Assembly (NCBI GenBank): GCA_016934265.1
Contig: JAFGTF010000036.1
Location: 1 to 32,763, forward strand
Length of the DNA: 32,763 nucleotides
Origin: Spirochaetota bacterium
GTDB lineage: Bacteria > Spirochaetota > B62-G9 > DRHN01
Reading direction: 5' to 3'
The notes under the pieces are model-generated. The model was not told where the DNA came from. It ran no database searches and saw only the letters and a list, made by a program, of their open reading frames with translations. Shown piece after piece: positions 1 to 8,619 of the stretch. Each line of letters opens with the position of its first letter. Position 1 is the first letter of the stretch. A program made the position numbers and the translations under genes.

Positions 1-61
1 AAGAAGAGATCAATATAACTCATGGTAATGCTTATAGTTAGCAAGTAATTTTCATTGAATT

Positions 62-238
62 ATTGCACCTAAATCGGAGAAGAACCTTAAATATTTGGTC
101 CTGGTGAGACAAAGGGCGAACTGAAAAAATGTCTTGAAGAAAACAACCTCGGCGGACGAATTGTGGGCATTGAAACAGTTGACAAGATGACGGATCGGCA
201 GATCGCTTCTAAGGTTCGACGGTACTTTTCCGAGTAGC
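62..238 (+). pseudogene. Frameshifted C-terminal remnant of a conserved hypothetical protein (eRF1/host-attachment-like, tentative)
   Basis: From position 91 one frame reads IFGPGETKGELKK and continues to a TAG at 236-238, ending in TDRQIASKVRRYFSE. The residues just before it (PKSEKNLK, from about 68) are in another frame, and a stop (88-90) sits directly before the main frame, so one base appears to be missing near 89-92. A TGA at 56-58 blocks the upstream frame. From memory, a GPGEAKGELKK...GRIV...TDRQIAAKVR C-terminus occurs in roughly 140-residue proteins annotated as eRF1-like or host-attachment proteins. The family name is uncertain. Because the N-terminal part is absent, I call this a decayed gene; an assembly error at the frameshift is the alternative. 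Confidence 0.45.
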
Positions 239-286
239 GTTTATCAATAGGATCGAGTCTGGCCGCATGATAGATAGTACCGGAGG

Positions 287-448
287 ATGGACGAGAAATT
301 TGCAATTTTGGGGCATCAGATCGAACACCGTCAATACGCTGTGCCGATCTGTTTTAATCCATCCAACGAAACGGCTGAAAAGTTCATTGAGAAAGTTTCG
401 TGTATGCTGGAGTCGTTTGGCATTGACACTAAAAATCTCATCCGTTAA
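287..448 (+). CDS. Hypothetical small protein, 53 aa
   Basis: ATG at 287 to TAA at 446-448. It starts MDEKFAILGHQIEHRQYAVP and ends GIDTKNLIR, giving a soluble, mixed-charge peptide with no membrane segment. An in-frame stop at 275-277 leaves ATG 287 as the only likely start. A GGAGG sits immediately before the ATG with no spacer, which is poor for initiation. Composition looks like real protein rather than a random frame. I do not recognise the family. It could be a fragment of a larger decayed gene, since the whole 1-890 stretch looks degenerate. Confidence 0.35.
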   Translation: MDEKFAILGHQIEHRQYAVPICFNPSNETAEKFIEKVSCMLESFGIDTKNLIR

Positions 449-517
449 TCTCTACGATCGAATGAGGAGTTACATTGCAATTATGCGCAAGTCATCTTAA
501 AGCTAGGAGAAACAGGT

Positions 518-622
518 ATGGGTGATAAAGGGAAAAAGGATAAAGGTAAAAGGGAACAACAGAAAAAAGCCCAGCACAGTCCGAAGGAAAAACGAAAACT
601 GAAAAGAGAAAAGAAGATATAA
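518..622 (+). CDS. Lys-rich small protein, 34 aa
   Basis: ATG at 518 to TAA at 620-622, preceded by AGGAGA with about 7 bases spacing, a good ribosome site. The peptide begins MGDKGKKDKGKREQQKKAQ and ends KRKLKREKKI. Nearly half of it is Lys or Arg, and it has no hydrophobic segment, so it is a disordered basic protein. Short proteins of this type (MGDKG/SDKGKKDKGK starts) recur as uncharacterised ORFs in many bacteria, as far as I recall. Nucleic-acid binding is plausible from charge only. It stands alone between degenerate sequences. Confidence 0.55.
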   Translation: MGDKGKKDKGKREQQKKAQHSPKEKRKLKREKKI

Positions 623-893
623 ATGCCAGATACTGTCCGGCTTCCTTAATTCAAGCTCTGAAGTCGGGTGCCTGGTACTTATGGAAGAGACAATTCAAAC
701 CGACCCAAGCGGCGGCCCAACATCCGGCTGTGCGTAAATTGTCTTGCTTGGCTCATCAAGCAAGTGTATCTGGGCATTATCAAGACTGTATAAAGGAAAA
801 ATCGGAGTGAAACCACGTTTACAGATTTCCTATCTTAATTAGAGTCATTGTTATCAGGAAGATTTCGTCATCATACCTTAAAGGAACGCTTTT
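623..893. other. Intergenic stretch, no gene recognised
   Basis: No convincing gene on either strand. One frame stays open from about 613 to a stop near 810, but it has no good start and no recognisable motif. A small inverted repeat (CTTGCTTG ... TCAAGCAAG, near 743-764) could form a hairpin, but no T-run follows it. The last part holds the ribosome site AAGGA (880-884) of the next gene. Confidence 0.5.
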
Positions 894-2204
894 ATGGGGC
901 ACATGGTAGGAAAAGATATCTACAAAAGCCTCGGTAAAAAACTCGACGGCCTGACAGTCAGGGTCAAACAAAACGAAACCTTTTATAGAATAATAAAAAC
1001 GCTGTATTCGGAAGAGGAAGCGGACGTAATCGTCAAGATGCCCTACGGCCTTTCCACGATCGATCGAATCGAAAAGACCACGGGGTACGAAAAATCGAAA
1101 CTGCTTCGAATCCTCGAGGGTTTATGCGCCAAGGGCCTTGTCATAGATTTATTGATACGGGACGAATTTCATTATACGCCTTCTCCCATGGTTATCGGAG
1201 TATTCGAGTTCACAATGATGAGAACGGGCGGCAACCTCGATATAAAAGAGTGGGCACGGCTTTTCAACGAATACATGGAAGACGGCGGTTTCCATACGGT
1301 GAATTTTCAAAACGGCGAACTGGTTTCTCCCATACGGGCGCTGCCGCACGAAAACACCATAAGAAACACGGAATATGTGGAAGTGCTCCATTACGAAAAA
1401 GCGACGGCTATCGTTGAAGAAGCTTCCAAACTCGCAATCGGCATCTGCTCCTGCCGTCATGAAAAACTCCATGTCGATAAGAAATCGTGTGAGGTTCCGC
1501 TTCAAACCTGCGCTTCTTTCGGATATGCGGCCGATTATCTTATAAGAAACAACCTGGCGAAAGAAGTATCCAGGCAGGAAATGCTCCAAAGCCTCGCCGT
1601 TTCAAGAGAGATGGGACTTGTGTTCAGCGCCGATAACGTAAAAAACAACGTTACCTTCATCTGCCAGTGCTGCGGATGCTGCTGCAACGTGCTTGCGGGG
1701 ATACGCGAATTCGGGTATACGAATACAATAGTAACATCGAGTTATATAGCCGACGTCGATCGAGACAGATGTACGGGGTGCGGGAAATGCGCGAGCGCAT
1801 GTCCGATCGGTGCAATCGAATTGGTGCCTGCAAACGATCCGAAAACGAAGAAAACAAAACTTAGGATCGATACGGATATTTGCATCGGCTGCGGTGTGTG
1901 CGTCCTGCAATGCGATAGAACGAAGGCCCTTACGCTGATCAAGCGCGAAAAAAGAGTCATTCATCCTGAAACAACCTTTGAGAGAGTAATTCTGCAATGT
2001 CTCGAAAGAGGAACTCTCCAAAACCAGATCTTCAGTAATCCTCGAAGCATAACGCAAAAGGTGATGAGAGGCATTGTCGGGGGGTTTTTAAGGCTAACCC
2101 CCGTAAAAAAGGCCCTTATGAGCGACACGCTCAGGTCTTCCTTTCTCGGGTCGATGAGGAAAGGAGCGGAAAAGACAAAAAAAGGATGGCTTTTAGATCT
2201 GTAA
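894..2204 (+). CDS. Winged-helix / Cys-rich / 2x[4Fe-4S] ferredoxin-domain protein, 436 aa
   Basis: Likely a redox-active iron-sulfur protein of anaerobes. Residues about 47-90 look like a winged helix (YGLSTIDRIEKTTGYEKSKL). A first Cys group is CSCR at 185-188 plus C199 and C206. A dense Cys patch CQCCGCCC lies at 257-264. Two ferredoxin motifs follow, C293-x2-C296-x2-C299-x3-C303 and C330-x2-C333-x2-C336-x3-C340, each able to bind a [4Fe-4S] cluster. The C-terminal 90 residues are basic. There is no signal peptide, so it should be cytoplasmic. Start ATG 894 has AAGGA about 9 bases upstream. An ATG at 903 is an alternative. The architecture resembles uncharacterised 4Fe-4S dicluster proteins common in sulfate reducers and relatives. 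The substrate is unknown. The gene is monocistronic and convergent with the flavodoxin-type pair. Confidence 0.85.
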   Translation: MGHMVGKDIYKSLGKKLDGLTVRVKQNETFYRIIKTLYSEEEADVIVKMPYGLSTIDRIEKTTGYEKSKLLRILEGLCAKGLVIDLLIRDEFHYTPSPMVIGVFEFTMMRTGGNLDIKEWARLFNEYMEDGGFHTVNFQNGELVSPIRALPHENTIRNTEYVEVLHYEKATAIVEEASKLAIGICSCRHEKLHVDKKSCEVPLQTCASFGYAADYLIRNNLAKEVSRQEMLQSLAVSREMGLVFSADNVKNNVTFICQCCGCCCNVLAGIREFGYTNTIVTSSYIADVDRDRCTGCGKCASACPIGAIELVPANDPKTKKTKLRIDTDICIGCGVCVLQCDRTKALTLIKREKRVIHPETTFERVILQCLERGTLQNQIFSNPRSITQKVMRGIVGGFLRLTPVKKALMSDTLRSSFLGSMRKGAEKTKKGWLLDL

Positions 2205-2366
2205 TCTGACATGCGGAATCGGATATTTACCTGTTAAAACCAGCTGCCGGATGGAAGCTTTTCAGCGATGCGCCGATAACCGGTAGCTTTTATCACCTGT
2301 AACAAGACAGAGCGACACGCCGTCTGGCCACCTTACAGCTAGAAATCCCCCTGCCGGCTGTTCATT

Positions 2367-2993
2367 CTACGGTCTCCTTCCCATGTACCTCTTCGCCCAC
2401 CTGCTGTCCTTCATGTAGATCATCATCCCTTTCGGGATAACCGGCTTGATTGAGACGTCAGAGAGGGGTTTTAAGCCGCAGCCTTGGATGTCCTCCCTGA
2501 TCAGCCCGTATACCTTCAAAAGCTTCCTGTTGACGATTGGGACGTTCCTCGTCATCGCGACGACCAGGCCCCCGCCGATCGCCGTGCCGAACCGCCAGAA
2601 CAGCCCCGCCCGCATGCAGAAGTTCTTCATCACCCGCAAGGCCTCTGCGTTGACGTCCGGAACCGGGTATCCGCTGTTGACGATGGCATATACCCTCGCC
2701 GCTTTTTCTTCGGCCGGCCGGCTTTCTTTCCGTTTGCAGTAGTCTTCCAAAAGTCTCGTGAAAGGCGCGGGAAGCGTATACGCATACAGGGGAAACGAGA
2801 AGATCAGGGCGTCCGATCCCGCCATGGCATCCATCGAAGCTACGGGGTTCGTCTCCCCCGCTTTCATGTTGAGGGATACGTATTCTTTCCGGAAAAGGGT
2901 TCCGTCCAGGAAGTCGTCGAGGTCCTTTAGAAACGCGAGGGAGGTCGCGCTATTTCCGCTCGGGCTTCCGTTGACCATGCAGACGTTCTTCAT
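2367..2993 (-). CDS. NAD(P)H-dependent oxidoreductase / flavodoxin-fold protein
   Basis: A 208-residue flavodoxin-fold protein. The N-terminus MKNVCMVNGSPSGNSAT holds the FMN-phosphate loop (NGSPSGNS). FSFPLYAYTLPA at about 95-106 resembles the second flavin-contact loop of NADPH-dependent FMN reductases. It should be a soluble cytoplasmic flavin reductase or quinone-type oxidoreductase; the substrate cannot be read. The start is overlapped with the stop of the upstream gene in ATGATG at 2996-2991. The second ATG is chosen because GGGGAG lies 5 bases before it, against 2 for the first. It is the second gene of a two-gene operon with the Cys-bearing flavodoxin-like gene. The open frame extends further upstream, but that part is a shadow of its neighbour. 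Confidence 0.8.
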   Translation of the reverse strand: MKNVCMVNGSPSGNSATSLAFLKDLDDFLDGTLFRKEYVSLNMKAGETNPVASMDAMAGSDALIFSFPLYAYTLPAPFTRLLEDYCKRKESRPAEEKAARVYAIVNSGYPVPDVNAEALRVMKNFCMRAGLFWRFGTAIGGGLVVAMTRNVPIVNRKLLKVYGLIREDIQGCGLKPLSDVSIKPVIPKGMMIYMKDSRWAKRYMGRRP

Positions 2994-3550
2994 CATTTCT
3001 CCCCGCGCAGATACATCCGCACAATCCGGCTGCAAATTTCTTCGTTGTCCACAAGCGACCTCGTCACCATGACGTCGGCCGGCATTTCCGACAGCTCGGG
3101 GTGAACGATATCGGCCTTGCCCATGTGCTTTTCTATGATATCGGTAAAGCAACGCGTTTCTTCATCGCTTGTATCTTCGCCGAAGCCTATGAAAAGCCGC
3201 GGATAGCGCTTGCCCGGTTTTTCCTCATGCAGCTTGTTCCCGAGCCCCTTGTCCACGGCGATCTTGATCGTCGAGGAAAACGTGCCGAAACGAACCGGCA
3301 CAAGAAAGAGCAGCAGGCCGCAACCCGAAAGCCTCATTTCGATCTCCGGCAACCTATCTTTCGTAACGCATTCCGTGGACTCCGATGACCAGCAGCGCAG
3401 GCACCCGGTACAGTAGGCGAGGTCGCCCTCATACAGATCGAGCACTTCGAGCGAGTGGCCCTCTTTTCGGGTAACGGCTTCTATCCTTTTCACGAGGTCC
3501 ATCGACAAGCTGCTCTTCCCCGCGGCGTCCAGAAGGCAAAATATTTTCAT
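2993..3550 (-). CDS. Flavodoxin-fold protein with CxxCxxC cluster motif (iron-sulfur flavoprotein-like)
   Basis: 185 residues from MKIFCLLDAAGKSS. Cysteines C47, C50, C53 and C61 (CTGCLRCW followed by C after seven residues) match the compact CxxCxxCx(n)C motif found in iron-sulfur flavoproteins and in many NADPH-dependent FMN reductases. A hydrophobic strand (GLLLFLVPVRFGTFSS) resembles the flavin-binding core. The first loop lacks the usual GSP signature, so FMN binding is less certain than in its partner. Translation is coupled to the next gene through a shared TGATG. Start is uncertain: ATG 3550 gives the family-like N-terminus, and ATG 3559 is the alternative. Neither has a strong ribosome site. 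Likely role is redox, in the cytoplasm. Confidence 0.75.
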   Translation of the reverse strand: MKIFCLLDAAGKSSLSMDLVKRIEAVTRKEGHSLEVLDLYEGDLAYCTGCLRCWSSESTECVTKDRLPEIEMRLSGCGLLLFLVPVRFGTFSSTIKIAVDKGLGNKLHEEKPGKRYPRLFIGFGEDTSDEETRCFTDIIEKHMGKADIVHPELSEMPADVMVTRSLVDNEEICSRIVRMYLRGEK

Positions 3551-3874
3551 GACATCCATCGTGGTTACGGTTATATTTATAATATAGATATCCCCTGCAA
3601 ATAAGAGCAATATATTCTCCCGGCTCAGGCCGGGCGTGACGATGGAGAAATACCTTCACCATTGTTTTATCTTTATTCCCGTATCTCTCCCAAACGGTAT
3701 CGTTCTTTAGTGGAAAAAGAACGACCGGTTGTTATTACTGATTTATATGAATGCGTCAAACGGTTTATAATAAACTATGAGACCCAACAAAATCCATCAT
3801 ACGCTCAATTGTAACACAGCACTCATCCGAAAGCGAAACACTCCATTAAAATCCTCCATTACCGGAGGCACGCC
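3551..3874. other. Divergent intergenic region upstream of the hybrid kinase
   Basis: This stretch separates the leftward flavodoxin pair from the rightward kinase. A TATAAT lies at 3766-3771 on the + strand with only a weak -35 (TTATAT near 3743). It could serve the kinase, with a leader of about 100 bases. On the - strand the region just upstream of the flavodoxin pair is A/T-rich. GGAGG at 3865-3869 is the kinase ribosome site. No gene is seen. Confidence 0.35.
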
Positions 3875-6262
3875 ATGAAGGACAGGGATAAAACAAAAAC
3901 TCAGCTTATCGCAGAGCTGCAAACGATGCGCCGCCTTGTCTCGGAATCCGAAAAATCCAGGGCCGGGGAGGAAAAATCGAAAGATAAACCCACGGAAAGA
4001 GATCAACAGGGCCTTGAACTGATCAAGTCGCTTCCACAGATCGTCTGTGAAACAGACGAAAATGGAGTTCTTACCTACATCAACGATTATGCGTTGAAAG
4101 CGTACGGCTACACGAAAAGGGATTTCAACAAGGGTTTAACTGCCCTGCAGATGCTCGTCCCGCAAGACCATAAACGTGCTGCTTCCAATATGAAGGAGAT
4201 CATGCGCGGAAAACAGAAAAGCGGCGGCAACGAATACACGGCACTGAAAAAAGACGGAACGACGTTCCCTATAATGATCTATTCCGCGCCTTTGATTCGA
4301 GAAAACAGGGTAACCGGCCTGCAGAGTATAATCGTAGACATCACGGACCGTAAAAAGGCGGAGGAGGAGCTGAAGGAAGAAGCGGTCCGGCGACGCATCC
4401 TGGTGGAGCAATCGAGAGACGGGATCGTCGTCCTCGATGAAAACGGCAAAGTATATGAGGCGAACCAGCGGTATGCCGAAATGCTCGGCTACTCGCCGGA
4501 GGAGGTTTTACAGCTCCACCTGTGGGACTGGGACACCCATTTCCCGCCCGAGGAGCTTAAGGAAATGCTTCGGAAGGTGGACGAAAAAGGCGATCATTTC
4601 GAGACACGCCACCGCCGGAAGGACGGCTCGTACTACGACGTCGAGATCAGCACAAATGGCGCCGTATGCGGGGGGCAGAAACTGGTGTTCTGCGTATGCC
4701 GTGACATCTCGGATCGCAAGCGGGCGGAGGAGCGGCTGCGCGAGAGCGAGGAGAGATTCAGGGTCGTTATCGAGAATTTTCCCGACTCCGTATTCGTCCA
4801 CGATACGGAAGGACGATTTATTATGGTGAACGACGCTCTCTGTAAAAATACCGGATACTCACAGGAAGAGATGTATAAAATGACGGTTGCGGATATCGAC
4901 GCCGAAAGCGTTGCAAGGGGCGATCGAGAAAAACTCTGGCTTCGATTACAGCAAAGCGGTTTCGTCAGAATAGAAACGACCAATAAACGAAAAGACGGAA
5001 GCAAGTATCCCGTCGAGGTACATTTAAACGCTATCACGCTGAAGGGAAAAGCCGTAATACTGGGGGTGGCACGGGATTCAACCGAAAGAAAGCGGGCCGC
5101 GGAAGAAAAGGCGAAGTTGGAGAAGCAGCTTCGGCGATCGCAAAGACTGGAAACCGTCGGCACGCTCGCCGGCGGTATCGCTCATGATTTCAACAATATC
5201 CTGACGCCCATCATAGGGTATTCCGATCTGGCATTATCGGAAATGCCGGCAGACGATCATCTCGTCGATTACTTGGAAGCGATCTTAAAAGGTGCGAATC
5301 GCGCGAAAGACCTGGTCAAGCAAATTCTCACCTTCAGCAGGCAGATAGAAAAGGACAGAAAGCCGCTGACTGTACAGCACCTTATCAAAGAAGCGTTGAA
5401 GCTGCTGCGCCCGTCCATCCCTTCAACCATTGAAATACGGCAGCATATCGACGATTCGTGTGGAAAAGTGTTCGCCGATCCCGGGCAGATCCAGCAGATC
5501 ATCGTCAATCTGTGTACAAACGCCTTTCATGCCATGGAAGAAAAAGGCGGAGTGCTGGCCATCGAGTTGACGCAGGTAACGGTAGACGAAGCCACCGCCA
5601 AGATCTATTCAAACCTTTCCGAGAATGAGTATGTTCGGCTGACCGTTCGAGACAGCGGTATCGGAATGGACGAATCCACCATCGACCGGATTTTCGAACC
5701 GTTTTTTACGACAAAATCAGTGGATAAGGGAAGCGGATTGGGACTCTCGGTCGTTCATGGGATCGTTCGAAGCCATCTGGGCGAAATAATCGTTCAAAGC
5801 GAACCAAAAAAAGGATCGACGTTTCATGTCTATCTGCCGGTTATTAAAAAAGCGGTGGAAACAGGCGGTAACGGTACAAAGCCGGTTTTGAGGGGCGACG
5901 AATCGATACTAGTCGTCGATGATGAAAAACTGGTACTTTCCGTGATAAAAACGATATTGGCGGGACTCGGCTATTCGGTAGAGGCACACAATTGCGGCGT
6001 GGATGCATTAAAGAGCTTCGATAGGAAACCGGCCGGGTATGATCTGGTAATCACCGATCTAACCATGCCCGGGACAACCGGTCTGGAGCTCGCAAAACAC
6101 ATACATACTACCCATCCCGATCTACCGGTCATTCTTATGACGGGATACGGTGAAAAACTAAATACAGACATTCAAAAACACTATAACATTCGTGAGGTGA
6201 TCGGAAAGCCCATTTCGATGAGCGACTTGGCCGCCGCTGTTCGTACGGTCCTGGATGAATGA
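3875..6262 (+). CDS. Soluble hybrid sensor histidine kinase (3x PAS - HisKA - HATPase - REC)
   Basis: 795 residues. A charged coiled-coil start (1-45) precedes three PAS/PAC units at about 48-165, 170-287 and 292-408, each ending in the D-I/S-T/S-D/E-R-K-x-A-E signature. The dimerisation and phosphoacceptor helix has His437 in AGGIAHDFNNIL. The ATP-binding domain shows the N-box around N549, DSGIGMDE at 593-600, FEPFFTTK at 607-614 and GSGLGLS at 619-625. A C-terminal receiver (about 676-795) has the acidic pocket VVDDE and phosphoacceptor D728 in ITDLTMPG. No membrane segment is seen, so it senses a cytoplasmic signal, perhaps redox or small ligands through PAS. No partner regulator is adjacent. 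GGAGG lies 7 bases before ATG 3875. The gene is convergent with the pfkB unit. Confidence 0.93.
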   Translation: MKDRDKTKTQLIAELQTMRRLVSESEKSRAGEEKSKDKPTERDQQGLELIKSLPQIVCETDENGVLTYINDYALKAYGYTKRDFNKGLTALQMLVPQDHKRAASNMKEIMRGKQKSGGNEYTALKKDGTTFPIMIYSAPLIRENRVTGLQSIIVDITDRKKAEEELKEEAVRRRILVEQSRDGIVVLDENGKVYEANQRYAEMLGYSPEEVLQLHLWDWDTHFPPEELKEMLRKVDEKGDHFETRHRRKDGSYYDVEISTNGAVCGGQKLVFCVCRDISDRKRAEERLRESEERFRVVIENFPDSVFVHDTEGRFIMVNDALCKNTGYSQEEMYKMTVADIDAESVARGDREKLWLRLQQSGFVRIETTNKRKDGSKYPVEVHLNAITLKGKAVILGVARDSTERKRAAEEKAKLEKQLRRSQRLETVGTLAGGIAHDFNNILTPIIGYSDLALSEMPADDHLVDYLEAILKGANRAKDLVKQILTFSRQIEKDRKPLTVQHLIKEALKLLRPSIPSTIEIRQHIDDSCGKVFADPGQIQQIIVNLCTNAFHAMEEKGGVLAIELTQVTVDEATAKIYSNLSENEYVRLTVRDSGIGMDESTIDRIFEPFFTTKSVDKGSGLGLSVVHGIVRSHLGEIIVQSEPKKGSTFHVYLPVIKKAVETGGNGTKPVLRGDESILVVDDEKLVLSVIKTILAGLGYSVEAHNCGVDALKSFDRKPAGYDLVITDLTMPGTTGLELAKHIHTTHPDLPVILMTGYGEKLNTDIQKHYNIREVIGKPISMSDLAAAVRTVLDE

Positions 6263-6284
6263 TTCATTGCCGATACGGCGCCTT

Positions 6285-6413
6285 TCAAAAAGGGAAGTAT
6301 CCCGCTATCCGTAAAGACTTCAGCTGGGCATAGTAGTCGGCGATCGACTTTTTTTTAGGAGTATACCACCCTTCGCAGGGTACCGCACAAGCCTCCCCGC
6401 TCCCGTCCGGCAT
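6285..6413 (-). CDS. Possible small protein, 42 aa, coupled to the sugar kinase gene
   Basis: ATG at 6413 lies two bases after the TAA of the PfkB-family gene (6418-6416) and the frame runs to TGA at 6285-6287. It contains CAVPCEGWYTPKKKSIADYY, with two Cys, and ends SLRIAGYFPF. The spacing suggests translational coupling. Its amino-acid make-up looks protein-like, but there is only a weak ribosome site (GGGA) and I recognise no family. It may equally be non-coding sequence after the kinase gene. Confidence 0.3.
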   Translation of the reverse strand: MPDGSGEACAVPCEGWYTPKKKSIADYYAQLKSLRIAGYFPF

Positions 6414-6415
6414 TG

Positions 6416-7396
6416 TTATCCCGTACGGGATTCCAAAAACACCTCCACCTCCGCGCGGGTGGGGAGTGCCGGTATCACGCCCTTTTTTGTCACGGTGATG
6501 GCACCGCACGCACACGCGAAACGCATGATCCGCTCGGCCGTTTCACGGTCGATGTCGAAGACCGGCAGATCCTTTTTCATCATATCCACGAGGTTTACCA
6601 GCACGCCCCCGAAGAACGCATCTCCCGCCCCGGTCGTATCGACGCACTTGACCTCGTACGTGGGAAACTCGAACGACACGTCCCCGTTGTTGAAGAAGCA
6701 GGACTCACCCCCTCTCGTCATTATCACCATCCTCGGTCCGTATTTCATGATCGAGTTCGTCCCCTTCAAGAGGTCGTTCGTATCCGTGATAAACTCCATC
6801 TCCTCCTGCGTGCACTTGACGATATCGGCGTACTCCAGCCCGCCGGTGATTCGTGCTTTTGCCTGCTCCATGCTCTCCCACAGGCTGGGCCTGAGGTTCG
6901 GGTCGTACGTGACGATGCGGCCCGCCCCCCTTGCGAAGGCGATCGCCCGTTCCGTGGCCGCACCGAGCGGTTCCCCGGTGAAACTCAGCGAGCCGAAGTG
7001 CAGTACCCTCGACTCCGAGACGTACCCTTCGTCAATCTCGCTCCGGCGGAGCGCGAGGTCCGCGCCGCAGTGTCTACGAAAGAACATGAAGTCGGGCTCG
7101 CTGTTTCTTTTCACCGCGATGAAGGCGAGAGTTGTGTTGACCGAACGGTCCAGCACGAGATGCTCGACGTCGACGCCTGTGTGTAAGAGCGTATCGCGGA
7201 TCTTCCTGCCGAACGCATCCATGCCGACCTTCCCGATGAATCCGGAGCTTCCGCCGAGCTTCGAAACGGCCGCGGCCAGGTTGGCCGGCGCCCCCCCGGG
7301 AGCGACCGTGAATCCGCTTGTCTCCTCGAGGCTTACCTCCCTGTCAATGGAAAGAAAATCGATCAGGGCCTCTCCGATCGACACGATATCCGGCAT
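6416..7396 (-). CDS. PfkB-family carbohydrate kinase (fructokinase-like)
   Basis: 326 residues of the ribokinase/PfkB fold; it phosphorylates a sugar or sugar-like alcohol with ATP in the cytoplasm. Signature 1 is seen at about 34-58 (GGAPANLAAAVSKLGG, FIGKVG). Signature 2 is DTTGAGDAFFGG at 253-264 with catalytic base D259 and the anion hole GAGD. YDPNLRPSLW at 164-173 is typical of fructokinases and 2-keto-3-deoxygluconate kinases, so fructose or KDG are the best guesses. Length is normal. AGGAGG lies about 5 bases before ATG 7396. It begins 14 bases after holA, which implies one transcript. No sugar transporter or catabolic gene is nearby, so the substrate cannot be fixed by context. Confidence 0.9.
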   Translation of the reverse strand: MPDIVSIGEALIDFLSIDREVSLEETSGFTVAPGGAPANLAAAVSKLGGSSGFIGKVGMDAFGRKIRDTLLHTGVDVEHLVLDRSVNTTLAFIAVKRNSEPDFMFFRRHCGADLALRRSEIDEGYVSESRVLHFGSLSFTGEPLGAATERAIAFARGAGRIVTYDPNLRPSLWESMEQAKARITGGLEYADIVKCTQEEMEFITDTNDLLKGTNSIMKYGPRMVIMTRGGESCFFNNGDVSFEFPTYEVKCVDTTGAGDAFFGGVLVNLVDMMKKDLPVFDIDRETAERIMRFACACGAITVTKKGVIPALPTRAEVEVFLESRTG

Positions 7397-7410
7397 GGGG
7401 TCCTCCTTTC

Positions 7411-8403
7411 TTATCCGGCCATCCGTATCAGCACCATTTCGAATTCGGCAAGTCCGACATCCTTCGGTTTCGACTTCAGCGTCCGGTCAAGCTCGGTAAG
7501 CGCGGTATAGATGCTTCGTATCCTCTGCTCCGTCACCGTGGACAGTATCCTGTTTATCCTCGCCGATTCGCTCTTTCTGAAACCGAGCTTCTTCACTATC
7601 TGAGGAAACGTGTGGTTCTCACGAAGCATCGCCAGCGCCCTCGCGATCTTGCCGATCTCCCTGATGCAGAAATACTCGATCTTTACGAGGTCTTCTCCGG
7701 TCCGCACGAGCCACCTGAACACGGAAATGATCTCACCCGGCTTTGCTATGAAGAGACGGTTGGCAAGGTCGAACACCGTGTATCTGTACAGCTTTGTGAT
7801 TATACGCTTCGCAGTATCCAGGGCGAGGGGCTCGTCTTTCTCGAGATAGTTGACGATGTGCTCCGCTTGGCTCTTCATCTCGAGTTTTCCGGTTCCCGTG
7901 ACTTCAACTATATACCCGACCGCCTCCTGCTCCGCGTTTACGCCGAGACGCTTCAGGTACCGGGAGAGCCAGCGTTCCCCCTCGTTTTGAAACATGGTCC
8001 AGAAGGTCGCCGCCTTTCCGTGCTTTAAAACGGCATCCGTAACGGACTTCGCCATCGAGTTCTTTTCGGAGAGAAGCATGAGAACGGTATCTTTGTCCGG
8101 CCTCTCGGCATACTCCAAGATCGGTTTCTTGTTCCCTATGCGGTCGAAATCGTGCACCACCACCAGGCTCTTCGCCGAAAACATCGAAGAGGCACCCAGA
8201 GCCTCTACGATCGCATATACCGGCGTCTCGTCCCCGTAAAAAACCGAGCTGCCCGCAGTGGATTCCTCGCTGTTTTTGAAGAGGGACTTCTTGACAGACT
8301 GTACCACCTCTTCCTTGGACCCGCGGTCTTCTCCTAAGAGGAGATATACGGGGCGGACACCGCCCCGTTCGATCTCGGCAAGTAGTACGTCGGCAACAGC
8401 CAT
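7411..8403 (-). CDS. holA: DNA polymerase III subunit delta
   Basis: 330 residues, the usual length for HolA. Delta is the wrench of the clamp loader, which opens the beta clamp so it can be put on DNA at replication forks. The N-terminus RPVYLLLGEDRGSKEE is the family start (P-x-Y-L-L-x-G-E-D). It is followed by SMFSAKSLVVVHDFDRI, the conserved region around the clamp-contact element. The C-terminal helical collar ends LTELDRTLKSKPKDVGLAEFEMVLIRMAG, matching the L-x-x-x-D-x-x-L-K pattern near the end of HolA proteins. ATG 8403 lacks a clear ribosome site. The gene leads into pfkB. A 216-base spacer separates it from the sigma-54 activator gene upstream. Confidence 0.88.
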   Translation of the reverse strand: MAVADVLLAEIERGGVRPVYLLLGEDRGSKEEVVQSVKKSLFKNSEESTAGSSVFYGDETPVYAIVEALGASSMFSAKSLVVVHDFDRIGNKKPILEYAERPDKDTVLMLLSEKNSMAKSVTDAVLKHGKAATFWTMFQNEGERWLSRYLKRLGVNAEQEAVGYIVEVTGTGKLEMKSQAEHIVNYLEKDEPLALDTAKRIITKLYRYTVFDLANRLFIAKPGEIISVFRWLVRTGEDLVKIEYFCIREIGKIARALAMLRENHTFPQIVKKLGFRKSESARINRILSTVTEQRIRSIYTALTELDRTLKSKPKDVGLAEFEMVLIRMAG

Positions 8404-8619
8404 CGATATATCCGGTTCAGATCTGAGAGTTATATAAAAACATGCATGTGCCGTTTATGTACAGCGTCGAAACAACGTATGGTCGCGCGAAGCCCCTCTA
8501 AGAGAATCGGGACATGATAATCGTATGTGATTTATTCAATCGTTTTCGACAACTTCATCCAAACGACGCGGCACGAGAACTCGAATTACAAATACCGTCA
8601 CCAATTTCAAGAAGAGTGG

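Noticed and set aside
743-764. Inverted repeat CTTGCTTG/TCAAGCAAG as a terminator or CRISPR-like unit
   Set aside because: Single copy, no T-run and no repetition nearby.
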